Source: Megamerina dolium (Eukaryota > Arthropoda > Insecta > Diptera > Megamerinidae). Taken from it: 64,000 nucleotides of DNA. The position numbers and the translations under genes were made by a program. Below, piece after piece: positions 12,299 through 22,884 of this stretch. Below the pieces are notes generated by a model, which was given only the letters and a program-made list of their open reading frames with translations, searched no databases and was not told the origin of the DNA. Position 1 is the first letter of the stretch. Every line of letters starts with the position of its first letter. The stretch is taken from the NCBI GenBank assembly GCA_963854835.1, contig OY978530.1, positions 24,523,937 through 24,587,936 on the forward strand. The letters run 5' to 3'.

Positions 12299-12383
12299 CC
12301 GTACGACGGTATCACAACGGGCCTAATATCTGGCCTATGTGCGCTCTCTCTCTTCAGAGAGGGCGGCCGCTCTAACCTAACCT
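12299..12383 (+). other. LINE-A 3' end shared with SINE
   Basis: The segment from about ggtatcacaacgggcc to the terminal taacctaaccta can be aligned base by base with the 3' ends of the SINE copies at 12519 and 40615. It includes the GGTATCACAA core, the CTGGC(C/A)TATGTG block, the CTTCAGAG block and the (TAACC)n tail. It is probably the region recognised by the LINE reverse transcriptase. Confidence 0.8.
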
Positions 12384-12396
12384 AAATTGCAATCAA
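12384..12396 (+). repeat. LINE-A target-site duplication, right copy
   Basis: AAATTGCAATCAA, identical to 8036-8048. Confidence 0.9.
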
Positions 12397-12518
12397 AGCT
12401 TTCTGGCCTTATTGTGCATTCTAACAGGAAGATGTACAGCTTATGCAGCGCAGCTCATATGGATGTTAGACTCTCGTGATATATATTTAAACATTTAAAT
12501 GGTTGTTGTCCGCTTCTA

Positions 12519-12778
12519 GGATAGGTTAGGTTAGGTTATGTGATTACCCTCCCTCTGAAAAGACACACATATGCCAGAAAGGCCCATTGTGATACCACCA
12601 AGCCTCTCTTCCAATACAGTTGTGCGTGTTAAATTTGGACAACATTAGAAGAGGCCTACTTATATTAGCCGGTTCCGAACGGAAGAACCCTAGTGACATC
12701 ACTTTAACTTAGTTTTGTCACAGAGCTCTTTTAAAAAGCACTTTTGGCAAATTGTTACTGCCAGGGATTGAAAAAATA
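12519..12778 (-). mobile_element. SINE copy 1, 5'-truncated, LINE-A-type tail
   Basis: A minus-strand copy of the tRNA-derived SINE, lacking the tRNA head. It starts within the body (CAGTAACAATTTGCC on the minus strand) and ends with the LINE-A-like tail and (TAACC)n. It is bracketed by a perfect 12-bp duplication, TGTCCGCTTCTA (12507-12518 and 12779-12790), so truncation occurred during integration. The body matches the copy at 52528 over most of its length (GTGATGTCAC, GGTTCTTCCGTTCGGA, TAATATAAGTAGG). Confidence 0.85.
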
Positions 12779-12846
12779 TGTCCGCTTCTAAATTCACTTA
12801 TTATTTAGCCATAAAAACTTGAAAGGGTGTAATACATGATGATATA

Positions 12847-13396
12847 CAAGGTACGACAAATATGTTTAAGACTCGAACCATATCTCAGCAACCAAGCGCG
12901 TCATCTATGCGTTTTGAAGCTTTAACCTTCCTCTACTAACTGTCAAAATTTCATGGCATTTGGTTGAAATTTAATGTTTATTGACATTCATTTTACAAAA
13001 CACGTGTTCGTTTGATGTTGAAATTTTAACATGAAATTTAACACACAGCAATCATTGTTAATTTTTGGCTCGGAATCAGGTCTGTGTGTTGAATCACCCT
13101 CTGTATTCACCTGATTTGGCACCGTGCGACTTCTTTTTGTTCCCAAAACTGAAATTGAAGTTGAAAGGATGCTTTTTTGATGACATTCAGACCATACAAC
13201 GGGCTTCGACGAGGGCACTGGAGGCAATTCCGAAAAATGAGCTGGAACGCGTTTGAATCACTATTAAATCACAAATGTAACAAGTGCGTTGAATCAGGAG
13301 GAAAATATTTCGAATAAATATACCGAAAAATATGCAGATATCGTGTTTTAATTGTGTTTTCTAGAGGCAGTCTTAATACATAATTGTCGCACCGTG
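12847..13396 (+). mobile_element. Mariner-1: internally deleted mariner, 550 bp
   Basis: TA dinucleotides at 12845-12846 and 13397-13398 flank terminal inverted repeats of about 28 bp. The left end reads CAAGGTACGACAAATATG, and the reverse complement of the right end reads CACGGTGCGACAATTATG. Only the C-terminal third of a transposase remains inside. The flanks on both sides can be joined into a LINE-B sequence (gatgata|TA|tgcgcac), so it appears to have jumped into a LINE-B copy. Confidence 0.8.
13065..13256 (+). pseudogene. Mariner-1 transposase C-terminal fragment
   Basis: The fragment HPLYSPDLAPCDFFLFPKLK holds the third catalytic aspartate region (YSPDLAP) of a mariner DDE/D transposase, followed by a typical C-terminal helix (FDDIQTIQRASTRALEAIP) and a stop. 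The first two acidic residues and the DNA-binding domain are missing. No ATG starts it; the reading frame simply enters from upstream non-coding sequence. Confidence 0.85.
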
Positions 13397-14985
13397 TATG
13401 CGCACAGTGAACACATATATCTCACTCCATGTTGCTGACGAGGTAATCGATTTCTACAGCCCTCTGAGGACCAGGAGTATCGTTACGCCACCGCAGAGAA
13501 AGCAAAACGTCTACAGATAAACACGAGCTGTTAAGGAGCGATAGAGAGAGAAAGGCAGTGCGGAGAGACGTCTTTTCAGGCGTAAGAAGAGAGAGCTAGA
13601 AAGGCGTGAGTGTAAGTAGATAGAAATGTGTACAGACAAGAATGAGACTCGAAATTTCTTTGAGAAGATGAAGTGCTTAAGTGGCGGTTTAAATCCCGGA
13701 GCCTGTTCCTGTCGTGACAACAATGGGAATCTGGTTACAGATGTTTAGATTGTACTGAGCTTATGGAGGGAACACTTCTCCACGTTACTGAATGGCGACG
13801 TCTCAAACAATCCTGCCAGTGAAGGGGATCTACCAAACTCCCCAATCACGGATGATAGCGTAAATCTTCCACCACCCGTCCATGAAGAATTCATAGAGGC
13901 CTTTTCTAGGCTGAAAACCAATAAAGCTACAGGTGCTGATGGTCTACCTGCTGAGTTGTTTAAGACTGGAGGCGATCATAAGCAGAATATTGTCTGATGA
14001 AAGCATGCCCGGTGATTGGATTCTCAGTGTGCTCTGTCTCGTATATAAGAAAGAAGACCCCACAACTTGCGCCGACTACCGTGAAGTAAGTCTCCTGAGC
14101 ATCGCATACAAGGTTCTATCTAGCGTACTGTGTAAAATATTGAAGCCTATGCTTAACAACCTGATTGGACTTTATCAGACAAGATGATTCATTATGGTGC
14201 GAATTCTTCATTCTTATTATGGAGAAAATAATGCGAGCTGCTGATCTACGACATAATGGCACTATATTGAACAAAAGTGTGATGCTGTTAGCATATGCCG
14301 ATAACATTTACATAATCGGCAAAAACAGGCGAGCAGTCAGTGCAGCATTCTCAGAGCTGGAAAGAGAGTCGCGTCGAATAGATCTTACGGTGAACGAGGG
14401 CAATACGAAGTACCTAGTATCAACAAAAAAAGAATCCCAGCGTCTTGGACAGCACGTCACTGTTGAGAACTATGCTTTTGAAATAGTATCTTGGAACCAG
14501 CATTAACACCAGCAATGACGTCAGCCTGGATATATTGCGAAGGATCATTCTTGCTAACAGGTGCTACTTTGGACTAAGTAAGTAATTGAAAAGTCGATCC
14601 TTCTTTCGAGTAACAAAAGCCACACTCTTGACATATTGCGCCGAAGCTTCGACAATTTCCGCTTCGGATGAGAGGATGTTCAAGTTTTCGAGAGAAAAGT
14701 TCTACGCAAGATCTTTGTATCTATTTGCGTTGGTAGTGAGTATCGAATAAGGTACAACCATGAGCTGTATGAGATGTGTATCGACACCGACATAGTAAAG
14801 CGATTTAAAATCTAGCGGCTGCGCTGGTTAGGTCATGCCGAGCGAACTTGCTGGTGAACTTGTCAGCGCTTGAAAATTCTAACCGGCGCCAACTAGCGAA
14901 GGAAAGAGCTGGCTGGCGAAGCATGCTAGATTTAGCCTAAATCGAATTTCGGTTGTAATGTCCACATAAGTAAATAAGTAAGTAA
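13397..14985 (+). mobile_element. LINE-B copy, 5'-truncated and internally deleted
   Basis: It begins at the position equivalent to the end of the endonuclease/linker (GCGCACAGTGAACACATATATC). It runs through RT to the 3' end with (TAAG)n-like repeats. Comparison with the intact copy at 42584-45944 shows a large internal loss in the RT (from LIGPYQ to DSLSC at about 14185) and many small indels. The catalytic box reads AYADN instead of AYADD. It is a dead fossil whose left part was probably interrupted by Mariner-1. Confidence 0.85.
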
Positions 14986-16095
14986 ACAATAATTAGTTAT
15001 TTTATGAATGTGTTTTCTCATTATTCGTACTTAATATATGCATCGTACTCGTGTCAAGTAAATTAAGAGTTCTTGGTTAGTTGTACAGGAAATTTCAGGA
15101 AATCATTCTGGTAATCTTTAAAATCAAAGTAACGTTTCCGTTGTAATTAACATTGGAATAGGAAAACCAAATACGGTGAAAGCCATCTATTGTACTGATA
15201 TGTTGAGAGCCACCTATAATATGTATGTTGAACCTTTTTGGACTGTTGTGGAGAAAAAGCACCGGTAGTAGCCTTTTAATAACGAAGGTTACGTTTTTAG
15301 TTAAAATTAGGGGCAAGTAATAAATACCACACTGTAATACCATTCAATACCACACGTTGATTCAAATCAAGTAACAGTTTTTGTAATTATTAAATGGCCA
15401 TTCGCGTTCACTCAGCTGGAATTACCAGAAGGTGTCTCGGCAGTACCAAGTATGCATATTGGTTGTCCAGCAAGAGGAGTGTCACAGTGATATACAAAAC
15501 ACACTGTGATGCTAATTAAATAAATAAATACTTCGAACCATGTAGAGTGTCATAGTGAGGCGAAGGTCACACTATGATGCAAATTCCCAAGGTCAGTGCA
15601 AGCAATTGTGCTGGAATCAAACAAATGGAATTTCACAGTGGTGTGAAAGACACACTGTGATGTTAATTCCTATACAAGTTCGGTGCGGGGTCTCTGCTGG
15701 ATTTTGTGGGCATTTCCAGGGACTCCTGAAACCAGCCATCTCAGCTTCCTGGACTGCTATAATCTCAGTAATCAGTGAGATGATCACTGATGAATGAATA
15801 TTTCAGGAATTTACCTGAGGAGAATGCTTCAAACTAAGAATTTGAATTTTTACCGCTGTGTGCACAAACTTGCAATATTACCATTGAAAGCTTGATAACT
15901 GCGCTAATTAATGTGAACGGCACATTCAGGAAGATACTTTAAGTATTTTCTTTTATTTATTTATTTACTCATTTCCGTTGAATTTGAATTTGAGTTTAAG
16001 TATTAAATTTTGAATTATAAACTGTAGAATAAGACGTATATAACCCTGATCGAACGAACTAAAATGAACTGTTAGTAATAAATAGTAATATATAG
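14986..16095. other. Unassigned spacer containing the hairpin cluster
   Basis: Apart from the three hairpins I recognise nothing. It is AT-rich with no long open frame of known family. Confidence 0.5.
15482..15660. repeat. Three covarying 28-nt hairpins
   Basis: Three inverted repeats of identical geometry (8-bp stem, 12-nt loop) lie at 15482-15509, 15550-15577 and 15633-15660. The stems are TCACAGTG/CACTGTGA, TCATAGTG/CACTATGA and TCACAGTG/CACTGTGA. Each is followed by the related sequence TG(C/T)(T/A)AATT. The middle unit changes one base in each arm so that pairing is kept (C-G to T-A). Loops differ freely. The surrounding units are diverged but appear homologous, so this may be an old tandem repeat or part of an unrecognised element. 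Confidence 0.7.
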
Positions 16096-16480
16096 TGTGT
16101 CTGATGAGATTGGAAGGGAATTGTTCATTGTGAGCTTCTACAACTTAGTCAAACGATTGATTATGATCTCTACTGTAAACATAGAACTAGATTGAAGCAA
16201 CCACCATATAACCCGGACTGTCCACCTTCAGATTATCATTTGTTTCGATATCTGCAGAACTCTCTGAATGGTGTAAATTAAAAATCCGTAGAGGCCTGCA
16301 AAACGCACGGGGATCGCAGTTGGAATAATGGCTTTACTTCTAAAAATGACGAAAGGTTATTTATCAAATCGACACATATTTGGTTGAACAAAGCTCGTTT
16401 CAAATATAAAAAAGGGGTTTCATTTTTGGTCAAATTTGTAACCGAACTTTTTCGAACACCAATATATACATTTGTATTAT
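16096..16480 (+). pseudogene. Mariner-2 transposase relic
   Basis: A plus-strand reading shows DWKGIVHCELLQ, then QTIDYDLYC, then after an internal deletion PPYNPDCPPSDYHLFRYLQN and SLNGVN. These are three consecutive conserved blocks of mariner transposase, including the YSPDLAPSDYHLF-type block with the third catalytic Asp. The block between LDRLK and HPPYSP, with the second catalytic Asp, is missing, and several stops are present. It differs clearly from the Mariner-1 fragment, so it is another subfamily. I could not define its termini. Confidence 0.75.
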
Positions 16481-16624
16481 GCATTTTAAATTAAAATTGG
16501 AGAATAATATGGAAGTTAACTATAAATATAAATATGATATTGTAAGTAAGACGTATGAAATAACTTAGCTGTTTTTTTTTCCTTCTTTCTTCTTCTTCAT
16601 TTCTCATAAGAGAAATCTCGGTTA

Positions 16625-16636
16625 TGCCCATACCTT
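16625..16636 (-). repeat. Target-site duplication of the LINE-B fragment, left copy
   Basis: TGCCCATACCTT, repeated exactly at 17059-17070. Confidence 0.85.
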
Positions 16637-17058
16637 ACTTACTTACTTACTTATGTGGCCATAACAACCGAATATCGATTTAGGCCGAAAATAACATGCT
16701 TCGCCAGCCATCTCTGTTCTTCGCTAGCTGGCGCCAGTTAGAAATTCCAAGCGCCGTCAGGTTCTCCAGTACTTGGTCTTTCCACCGAAGGTTTGGTCTT
16801 CCTCTTCTGCGTCGTCCTCCAGCGGGTTCCGAATATAACACCTTCTTAGCTGGAGCGTGTTCTTCCATTCGCTCGACATGACCTAGCCAGCGCAGCCGCT
16901 GGATTTTGATGCGCTTTACTATGTCAATATCGGCATACTGCTCATGGTTGTACCTTATTCGGTACTCGCCGAGGTGGAAATTGTCCAGGCTTCAGCGCCA
17001 TATGTTAGGACAGGCATGATGAGAGACTTGTAGAGTGTAGTTCTTCGAAAACTACTTC
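16637..17058 (-). mobile_element. LINE-B 3' fragment, 422 bp
   Basis: A minus-strand, 5'-truncated copy bracketed by a 12-bp duplication (16625-16636, 17059-17070). It starts with the (TTAC)n 3' tail. It encodes the C-terminal RRRGRPNLRWKDQVLENL...WRSMLFSA in a short frame (16680-16868). Compared with the intact copy it also lacks about 80 bp around 16970. The C-terminal sequence is almost unchanged from the intact LINE-B, so the insertion is relatively young. Confidence 0.9.
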
Positions 17059-17070
17059 TGCCCATACCTT
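17059..17070 (-). repeat. Target-site duplication of the LINE-B fragment, right copy
   Basis: TGCCCATACCTT, matching 16625-16636. Confidence 0.85.
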
Positions 17071-17439
17071 GCTTTTCTCAATTTTCTTATATATATTGAT
17101 GGCGTAATAATTATTAAAGACTTTGAAAAAAATTAATAATATAGTGAAAGGTGTTAAATGTAGGTTACTGAACATCCCCCCCCCCCTCTTTTTCAATTGT
17201 CATAAGCTAGCCTCAATAATAAATCCTGATCCCTAACTCATACAGTAGTGAGGTAAGCACCTAAAAGGTTTTAAAGAAAGCCCTTAGTTTAAATTCCTAT
17301 TCGTTACAAAGATGTTCTTTTAAATGAAATCTATGGTCCAATAGAACTGCCGATAATTTGATGTGATGTCCACACATCTATGCATATGATTTAACACTCC
17401 ACATTCAACATTCTCTAATTGTTTCCAGATCTAGTCCAT

Positions 17440-18015
17440 CGATTCTCTACCACTGTTTAACAGTTTTGATTGCTTCTTCCGCGTTTCGTATTATTTCCGG
17501 TAGGGTTTTTGCAACTCCCGTGATAGCGATGTTATATGCGTAGTCAAAAATATAAACTCCGTTCGGCTTCTGTATTTTAAGTACATCATCGTACATGACA
17601 TTCCACGGAAATAGTCCCAGTACCGAGCCTTTCGGCACTCCACCAGTCACATTATACAGCTTTGGTGCTTATCCCTTATATAGAACAGAGTTGTACTTCT
17701 AAAATAGTTTGAAGCTTTTCGAATTAAGTACCCTGCTGCAAGGATACTTTGAAGACCATTATGTGTATACCAATTTGCTGAATTAAGAGCATTTTTCGTA
17801 TCAAGTTGTACAAATGAGCAGTATTTTTTCTACCCACTCTCCATATTTTTACCTTCCATTACTTTTTGTCCGATTTCACACACTTCCAATAACATCGACA
17901 GTTCTGCATTTTTTCCTGCTATTCAGAGAGCCTTGTTTCTCTTTCAGTGAATTTTTCTAGTCTAGGGCACATGATCCGCTCCAGCCCCCTTCCCACAGTA
18001 TCCAGTATACATATC
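17440..18015 (-). pseudogene. R1/I-type LINE reverse transcriptase relic
   Basis: On the minus strand, in two or three frames, I read LDTKNALNSANW, then TGGVPKGSVLGLFPWNVMYD and a degraded catalytic region DYAYNIAITGVAK. These correspond to RT motif A (LDVKNAFNSANW), the GVPQGSVLGP motif and FADDIA in R1/LOA/I-type LINEs. The catalytic aspartates have changed to YN. Stops are frequent. It is older than the other LINEs here, and no ends are recognisable. Confidence 0.75.
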
Positions 18016-18277
18016 GGACGAGCTGACAACGCGTAGTGGGATACCCTGGCCGAAAATCAAAAGGAAATGAAAGTGTTAGTAAATCTGTTTGTTTAAATGC
18101 TGATCGACAGATGCTACCTAGGAAAATTTCTGAAATTTATTCCTTGCTATGAAGAGCTCTCATTAATTTATACAGGCATTTATCCTTTTATTGATATATT
18201 ATACACCTGATTTTATACAATTTTTCAAACATTTGTCACAAAATGATACAAATTATGTTTAAAAAAAAATTGTTTAA

Positions 18278-18981
18278 GGGGGTCTTCTACCTTGTGGCTT
18301 CATTTTTGACACTGTTTTTTGAATATTAGTTATAGGAAAACTAAAAACGCAATCGAGGTGCGGTTTGTTGCATTCAACTTGTTTATTTAAATACATTTAA
18401 CACTAATTTTACTGAAAATTTACTGTCTTCGATTTGACCGTGACTTGACTTTGAAGTGTCCCTTGCAAAAAATGCATACACAAATGGTTGACACGATTTA
18501 GCTCATGAAAATCGTCTGAAACAAAAAAACCAAAATGATTTAATTTTTTTATCACCTTGGCTATCGTTTGACAGATGGCATTTTCAAAATTTGAAAATTT
18601 CGCAGAACAGGCAACTTTAAAAAAAAAAATTTTTTTTTTAATGTTTTCGGGGTTAAAAACATCTGTAAAAATTGTTTAAATAAAAAAAATCTAAAAAGTA
18701 TCTGTCAGACGATAGCCACATGTTTTTCACAAATTTTGATATATAATTTCAATCAATCTATCAATTAGTTTTCGAGATATCATGGCGATGGGCCAGCTTT
18801 TAGGTGGTCGCGAAGAGCGCTGCAATAAGAGCACGCGTAACTGTCTTCGACGGCTCGGAAAAACTCGAAATAATAAGATTTCAGTTATATCCTTTTAAGG
18901 GTATATTCCTAACACCTTCTGGGTTGGAAAATTGAAAAAAAAAAAATCGAATTTTTTGAACCAACAAGGTAGAAGACCCCC
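18278..18981. mobile_element. 704-bp non-autonomous inverted-repeat DNA element at TTAA
   Basis: Perfect 18-bp terminal inverted repeats, GGGGGTCTTCTACCTTGT and its complement, are each abutted by TTAA (18274-18277 and 18982-18985). No transposase is encoded. The interior is AT-rich with paired poly-A/poly-T stretches around 18620. A TTAA target is typical of piggyBac, but piggyBac ends usually start with CCC, so the superfamily is unproven. Confidence 0.8.
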
Positions 18982-18985
18982 TTAA

Positions 18986-19791
18986 ACAAAAACGCAAAAA
19001 ATAGTAGCCCGTAATTTTTTATATGATATGAATCAATGAGTAGTCTATCAGAAACTGTAGTCACCTATTAAATTCACCTGCCACGATCTTTTTTTTTTTC
19101 TTTTGCCAAGTGACAAAAAGTGGACTTTTGTACGTACAAAATCGAGCTAATTTTAGCATGGGAAAAAGTGTGTATATAAAAAATGAATAGCTCAAAAATA
19201 GAATAGACCTATCATAGACAATTGTTTGTTTCATAATATCCTGAGGTTAGTCTGAGACATTGTTAACAATTTTTTTAAATAAGTATTTTACACTGACTTG
19301 TAAGGCTATATTAGGAAAAATTTGAAAATTTCTATATTGAATTAAACAAGTTTTAAAAATATGTACCCCGTAATTTTTGGTGCAAAGTTTGCTTAATCAA
19401 AAACAAAAGTCAGCAAAATAATGGATCAACTAGACGTTCCTATTAGATGGCCATCAGAAGAAGCTCAGGAAGTGTCGAATAAGAGTTTTAAAAATGCCCT
19501 GCTTCATAATAGTCGGTGCTACTCTTGGGTGGCTAATAATCAGCATGTATTGCATCATCTCTTGATCACTTTATACCTTCTTATTAGTAGAGTGCGTTTC
19601 AAACGAGAAAAAAATATTAAGAATCGGCACCAGAAGCACAGGAAATGCACCTGTTGGCGAGAAAGGAAACAGAAATTAATTTCATTCGTATTGCAATAAA
19701 AGCGAAATATAGCTTTTTTGAAATTTACTTAGTTTTATTTCCAAAGTGTTTTCCCAGAGAATTTATAAATAGTAGAGAAATAGGGTGGTCT
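18986..19791. other. AT-rich spacer, no recognised gene
   Basis: Contains one open frame of 92 codons (19421-19699) with a basic C-terminus. I do not recognise it and see no supporting context. The region ends at the start of a LINE-B copy. Confidence 0.5.
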
Positions 19792-20318
19792 GGTGGTGTT
19801 TTCGCAAGGTAACGTGTCTAACTGCCTCAACCGGGTGGGGCTAGCGCAATCCTTGTTGAACTCATCGCAAGTCAACTCACTGGCTGTCATGTAGTTTGAT
19901 CTGAGCGCTATGTGATGATACCTTTATTTGTTAATGACAGGTAGTCATATAGCTTGCTCTGCTTACTCTGTGATGGCGCTTTCATTATTATTAATGGGGG
20001 CCCTCCATGTGGCGACCACCGGGCAACGTCTTCCTGGCACCCGCTAGGAGGCGGCTGAAGTGAGTGGCGAAAATCTCCTCGGTTAGAGGTTGTGCGTTGG
20101 GTTTGGGACCCGCCACATAAAAAAACCCCCCCAATGAAAAAAACAAATATGCCTCGGATAAGGACTACCGCTTTTGTTGATGACCCCCCAAACGAAAAAA
20201 GGACAACGATTTACGGATATGCACCTGGAATGTCCGATCCCTTTATAGGGAGGGTGCCTCTATCCAGCTGGTTGATGTCCTCGAAAAATACAGAGCTGAC
20301 ATCACCGCTCTCCAGGAA

Positions 20319-21323
20319 ATGCGATGGACAGGACAGGGCTGCTCCAAAAGAGCGTCCAGTGACATCTACTACAGTTGCCATGCTGAAAGGCACGAATGTG
20401 GATGTGGATTTTTGGTCAGCAAGAGACTACGACATCTTGTCTCACAGTTCACGCCTGTGAACGAACGGCTGGCCACAATCCGCATCAAGGCAAAATTTTT
20501 CAACATCAGTCTTATATGTGCCCACGCTCCGACGGATGAGAAGGACAATGTGACCAAGGAGAGCTTCTTTCAGCGCCTCGAAGAAGCTTATGACCGCTGC
20601 CCCCGCCACGATATCAAAATCGTCCTTGGCGACTTTAATGCCAGGGTGGGTAAGGAAGATACCTTTGGTCCAACTGTCGGAAAATTCAGCCTCCACCAGA
20701 ACACCTCCGATAACGGAATGAGGCTGATCGACTTCGCCGCAGCACGAAACATGGTAATTGGTGGTACCAGATTCCAGCATCTCGACATCTACAAAGCGAC
20801 ATGGCTATCTCCAGATCAACGTACACGAAACCAAATTGATCATGTGGTGATTGACGGAAGGCATGCTTCCAGTGTGATGGACGTGAAATCGATCCGTGGT
20901 GCCAACATCGACTCGGATCACTACCTTGTTGCAGCTAAGGTGCGCACACGTTTATGTGTCGCAAATAACAAGAGAAGTCCCACACAGAGAAAGCTCGACG
21001 TCAGTAAGCTGCGATCACCAGAGACAGCAGATGCATTTTCCACTCGACTATCGGATCTGCTTATGCAGAACACTCCCCAACTTGATGATACATGCGCACG
21101 GTGGACACATATATCCCACTCCATGACTACTGCTGCCGAGGAGGTAATCGGTTACTACCGGCCTCTGAGGAATGAGTGGTATGATCAGGAGTGTCGCGAC
21201 GCTACCGCAGAGAAAGACGCCGCCTACAGAAAAATCCTGCGTGCAGGCGCAACGCGAGCTGTTAAGGAGCGGTACAGAGAGACGTCTTTTCAGGCGCAAG
21301 AAGAGGGAGTTGGAAAGACGTGA
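20319..21323 (+). pseudogene. LINE-B endonuclease frame (decayed copy)
   Basis: Encodes the apurinic-like endonuclease from MRWTGQGCSK, with LGDFNARVG, NQIDHVV and SDHYLVAAKV intact. It then leaves frame at the 17-bp deletion. The true N-terminus, with the TWN motif, lies upstream in another frame because of the base lost near 20190. The endonuclease nicks DNA to start target-primed reverse transcription. Confidence 0.85.
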
Positions 21324-22884
21324 GTGTGAGGAGATAGAGATGTGTACCGACAAGAATGAGACTCGAAAATTCTTCGAAAAGATCAAGCGCCTGAGTGGAG
21401 GTTTAAATCCCGGAGCCTCTTCTTGTCGTGATGGAAATGGGAATCTGGTTACAGATGTCCAGAGTGTACTGAGCTTATGGAGGGAACATTTCTCCACGTT
21501 ACTGAATGGCGATGCTACTAACAATTCCGCCAGTGGAGGAGTTTGCCCGATAACCCCAATTACAGATGATGGTGTTGATATTCCACCACCCGACTATGAC
21601 GAGGTTGAAACGGCCATTTTAAGGCTGAAGAACAACAAAGCTGCAGGTGCTGATGACCTGCCTGCCGAGTTGTTTAAGACCGGAGGCGATGAGCTGCTCA
21701 CCCGCATGCACCAGCTCATAAGCAGAATATGGTCGGATGAAAGCATGCCTGATGATTGGAGGCTCAGTGTCCTCTGTCCTGTGCATAAAAAAGGAGACCC
21801 CACAATTTGCGCCAACTACCGTGGAATAAGTCTCCTGAGTATCGCATACAAGGTTCTATCGAGCGTACTGTGTGAAAGGTTGAGGCCAATGCTCAGCAAC
21901 CTGATTGGACCTTATCAGTGTGGCTTCAGACCTGGTAAGTCCACCATCGACCAGATTTTCACACTGCGTCAAATCCTGGAGAAGACCCAAGAAAAACAGA
22001 TCGACACACACCACCTATTTGTTGATTATAAAGCCGCTTTCGACAGTCCGGTAAGGGATTACCTCTACGCAACAATGTCTGAGTTCGGTATTCCTGCAAA
22101 ACTCATTCGACTTTGTAGAAAGACACTGCATAACTCTCGTTGTGCAGTGAAAATTGGGAAGGACCTCTCCGCACCGTTTAATACCGAACGGGGTTTCAGA
22201 CAAGGTGATTCGTTATCGTGCGACTTCTTCAATCTTATTATGGAGAAAATAATACGAGCTGCTGATCTACGACATAATGGCACTATCTTCAACAAAAGTG
22301 TCATGCTGTTAGCGTATGCCGACGGATTTGACATAATCGGCATGAACACGCGAGCAGTAAGTGCAGCATTCTCAGAGTTGGAAAGAGAGTCGCGTCGGAT
22401 GGGTCTCACGGTGAACGAGGGCAAGACGAAGTATCTAGTGCCAACAAACAAAGAGTCCCGGCGTCTTGGACAACACGTCACTGTTGACAACTACGCTTTT
22501 GAAGTAGTAAGGTACTTTGTCTATCTTGGAACCAGCATTAACAGCAGTAATGACGTCAGCCTGGAGATATTACGAAGGATCACTCTTGCAAACAGGTGCT
22601 ACTTTGGGCTAAGTAAGCAATTGAGAAGTCGAGCTCTCTCTTTAGAGGAACTAAAACTACACTCTACAAGTCTCTCATCATGCGTGTCCTTACATATGGA
22701 GCCGAAGCTTGGGCAATTTCCACACCAGATGAGAGAATGCTCGGAGTTTTTGCGCTGGCTAGGTCATGTCGAGCGAATGGAAGAATACGGTCCGGCTAAG
22801 AAGTTGTTATATTCGAAACCCGGTGTAGACGACGTAGAAGGGGTAGACCTAACCTCCGGTGGAAAGACCAAGTACTGGAGAACC
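21286..22884 (+). pseudogene. LINE-B reverse transcriptase frame (decayed copy, YADG)
   Basis: Continues from the deletion with the RT: NNKAAGADDLPAELF, YRGISLLSIAYKVL, FRPGKSTIDQIF, FVDYKAAFDS and RGFRQGDSLS. The catalytic box reads AYADG instead of AYADD, which removes an essential aspartate. The C-terminus is shortened by an internal deletion and by truncation at the poly(T) tract, after which the frame runs into unrelated sequence up to 22923. Confidence 0.9.

Larger units (their letters stand above)
8049..12383 (+). mobile_element. LINE-A: I/LOA-group non-LTR retrotransposon, full span
   Basis: A 4,335-bp element bracketed by a perfect 13-bp TSD. It begins GGCCGGCAAAAATCC, carries about 500 bp of 5' UTR, then ORF1, then ORF2 (endonuclease, RT remnant, RNase H, C-terminal zinc motif). 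It ends in a short (TAACC)n tail instead of poly(A). An RNase H after the RT region points to the I/LOA group, not Jockey or RTE. It is a full-length insertion but defective: ORF1 has a TAG, ORF2 lacks the RT core, and RNase H is frameshifted. Its last 75 bp or so match the 3' ends of two SINE copies at 12519 and 40615. Confidence 0.9.
19792..22884 (+). mobile_element. LINE-B copy with full 5' end, decayed, 3'-truncated
   Basis: Starts GGTGGTGTTTTCGCAAGG, exactly the 5' end defined by the TSD-bounded copy at 42584-45944. Defects relative to that copy are a one-base loss just after the ATG (about 20190), a 17-bp deletion at about 21285 between short AGAGAG repeats, a loss of about 140 bp near 22755, and truncation at 22884 where a poly(T) tract begins. 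Two long frames remain, described separately. Confidence 0.9.
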
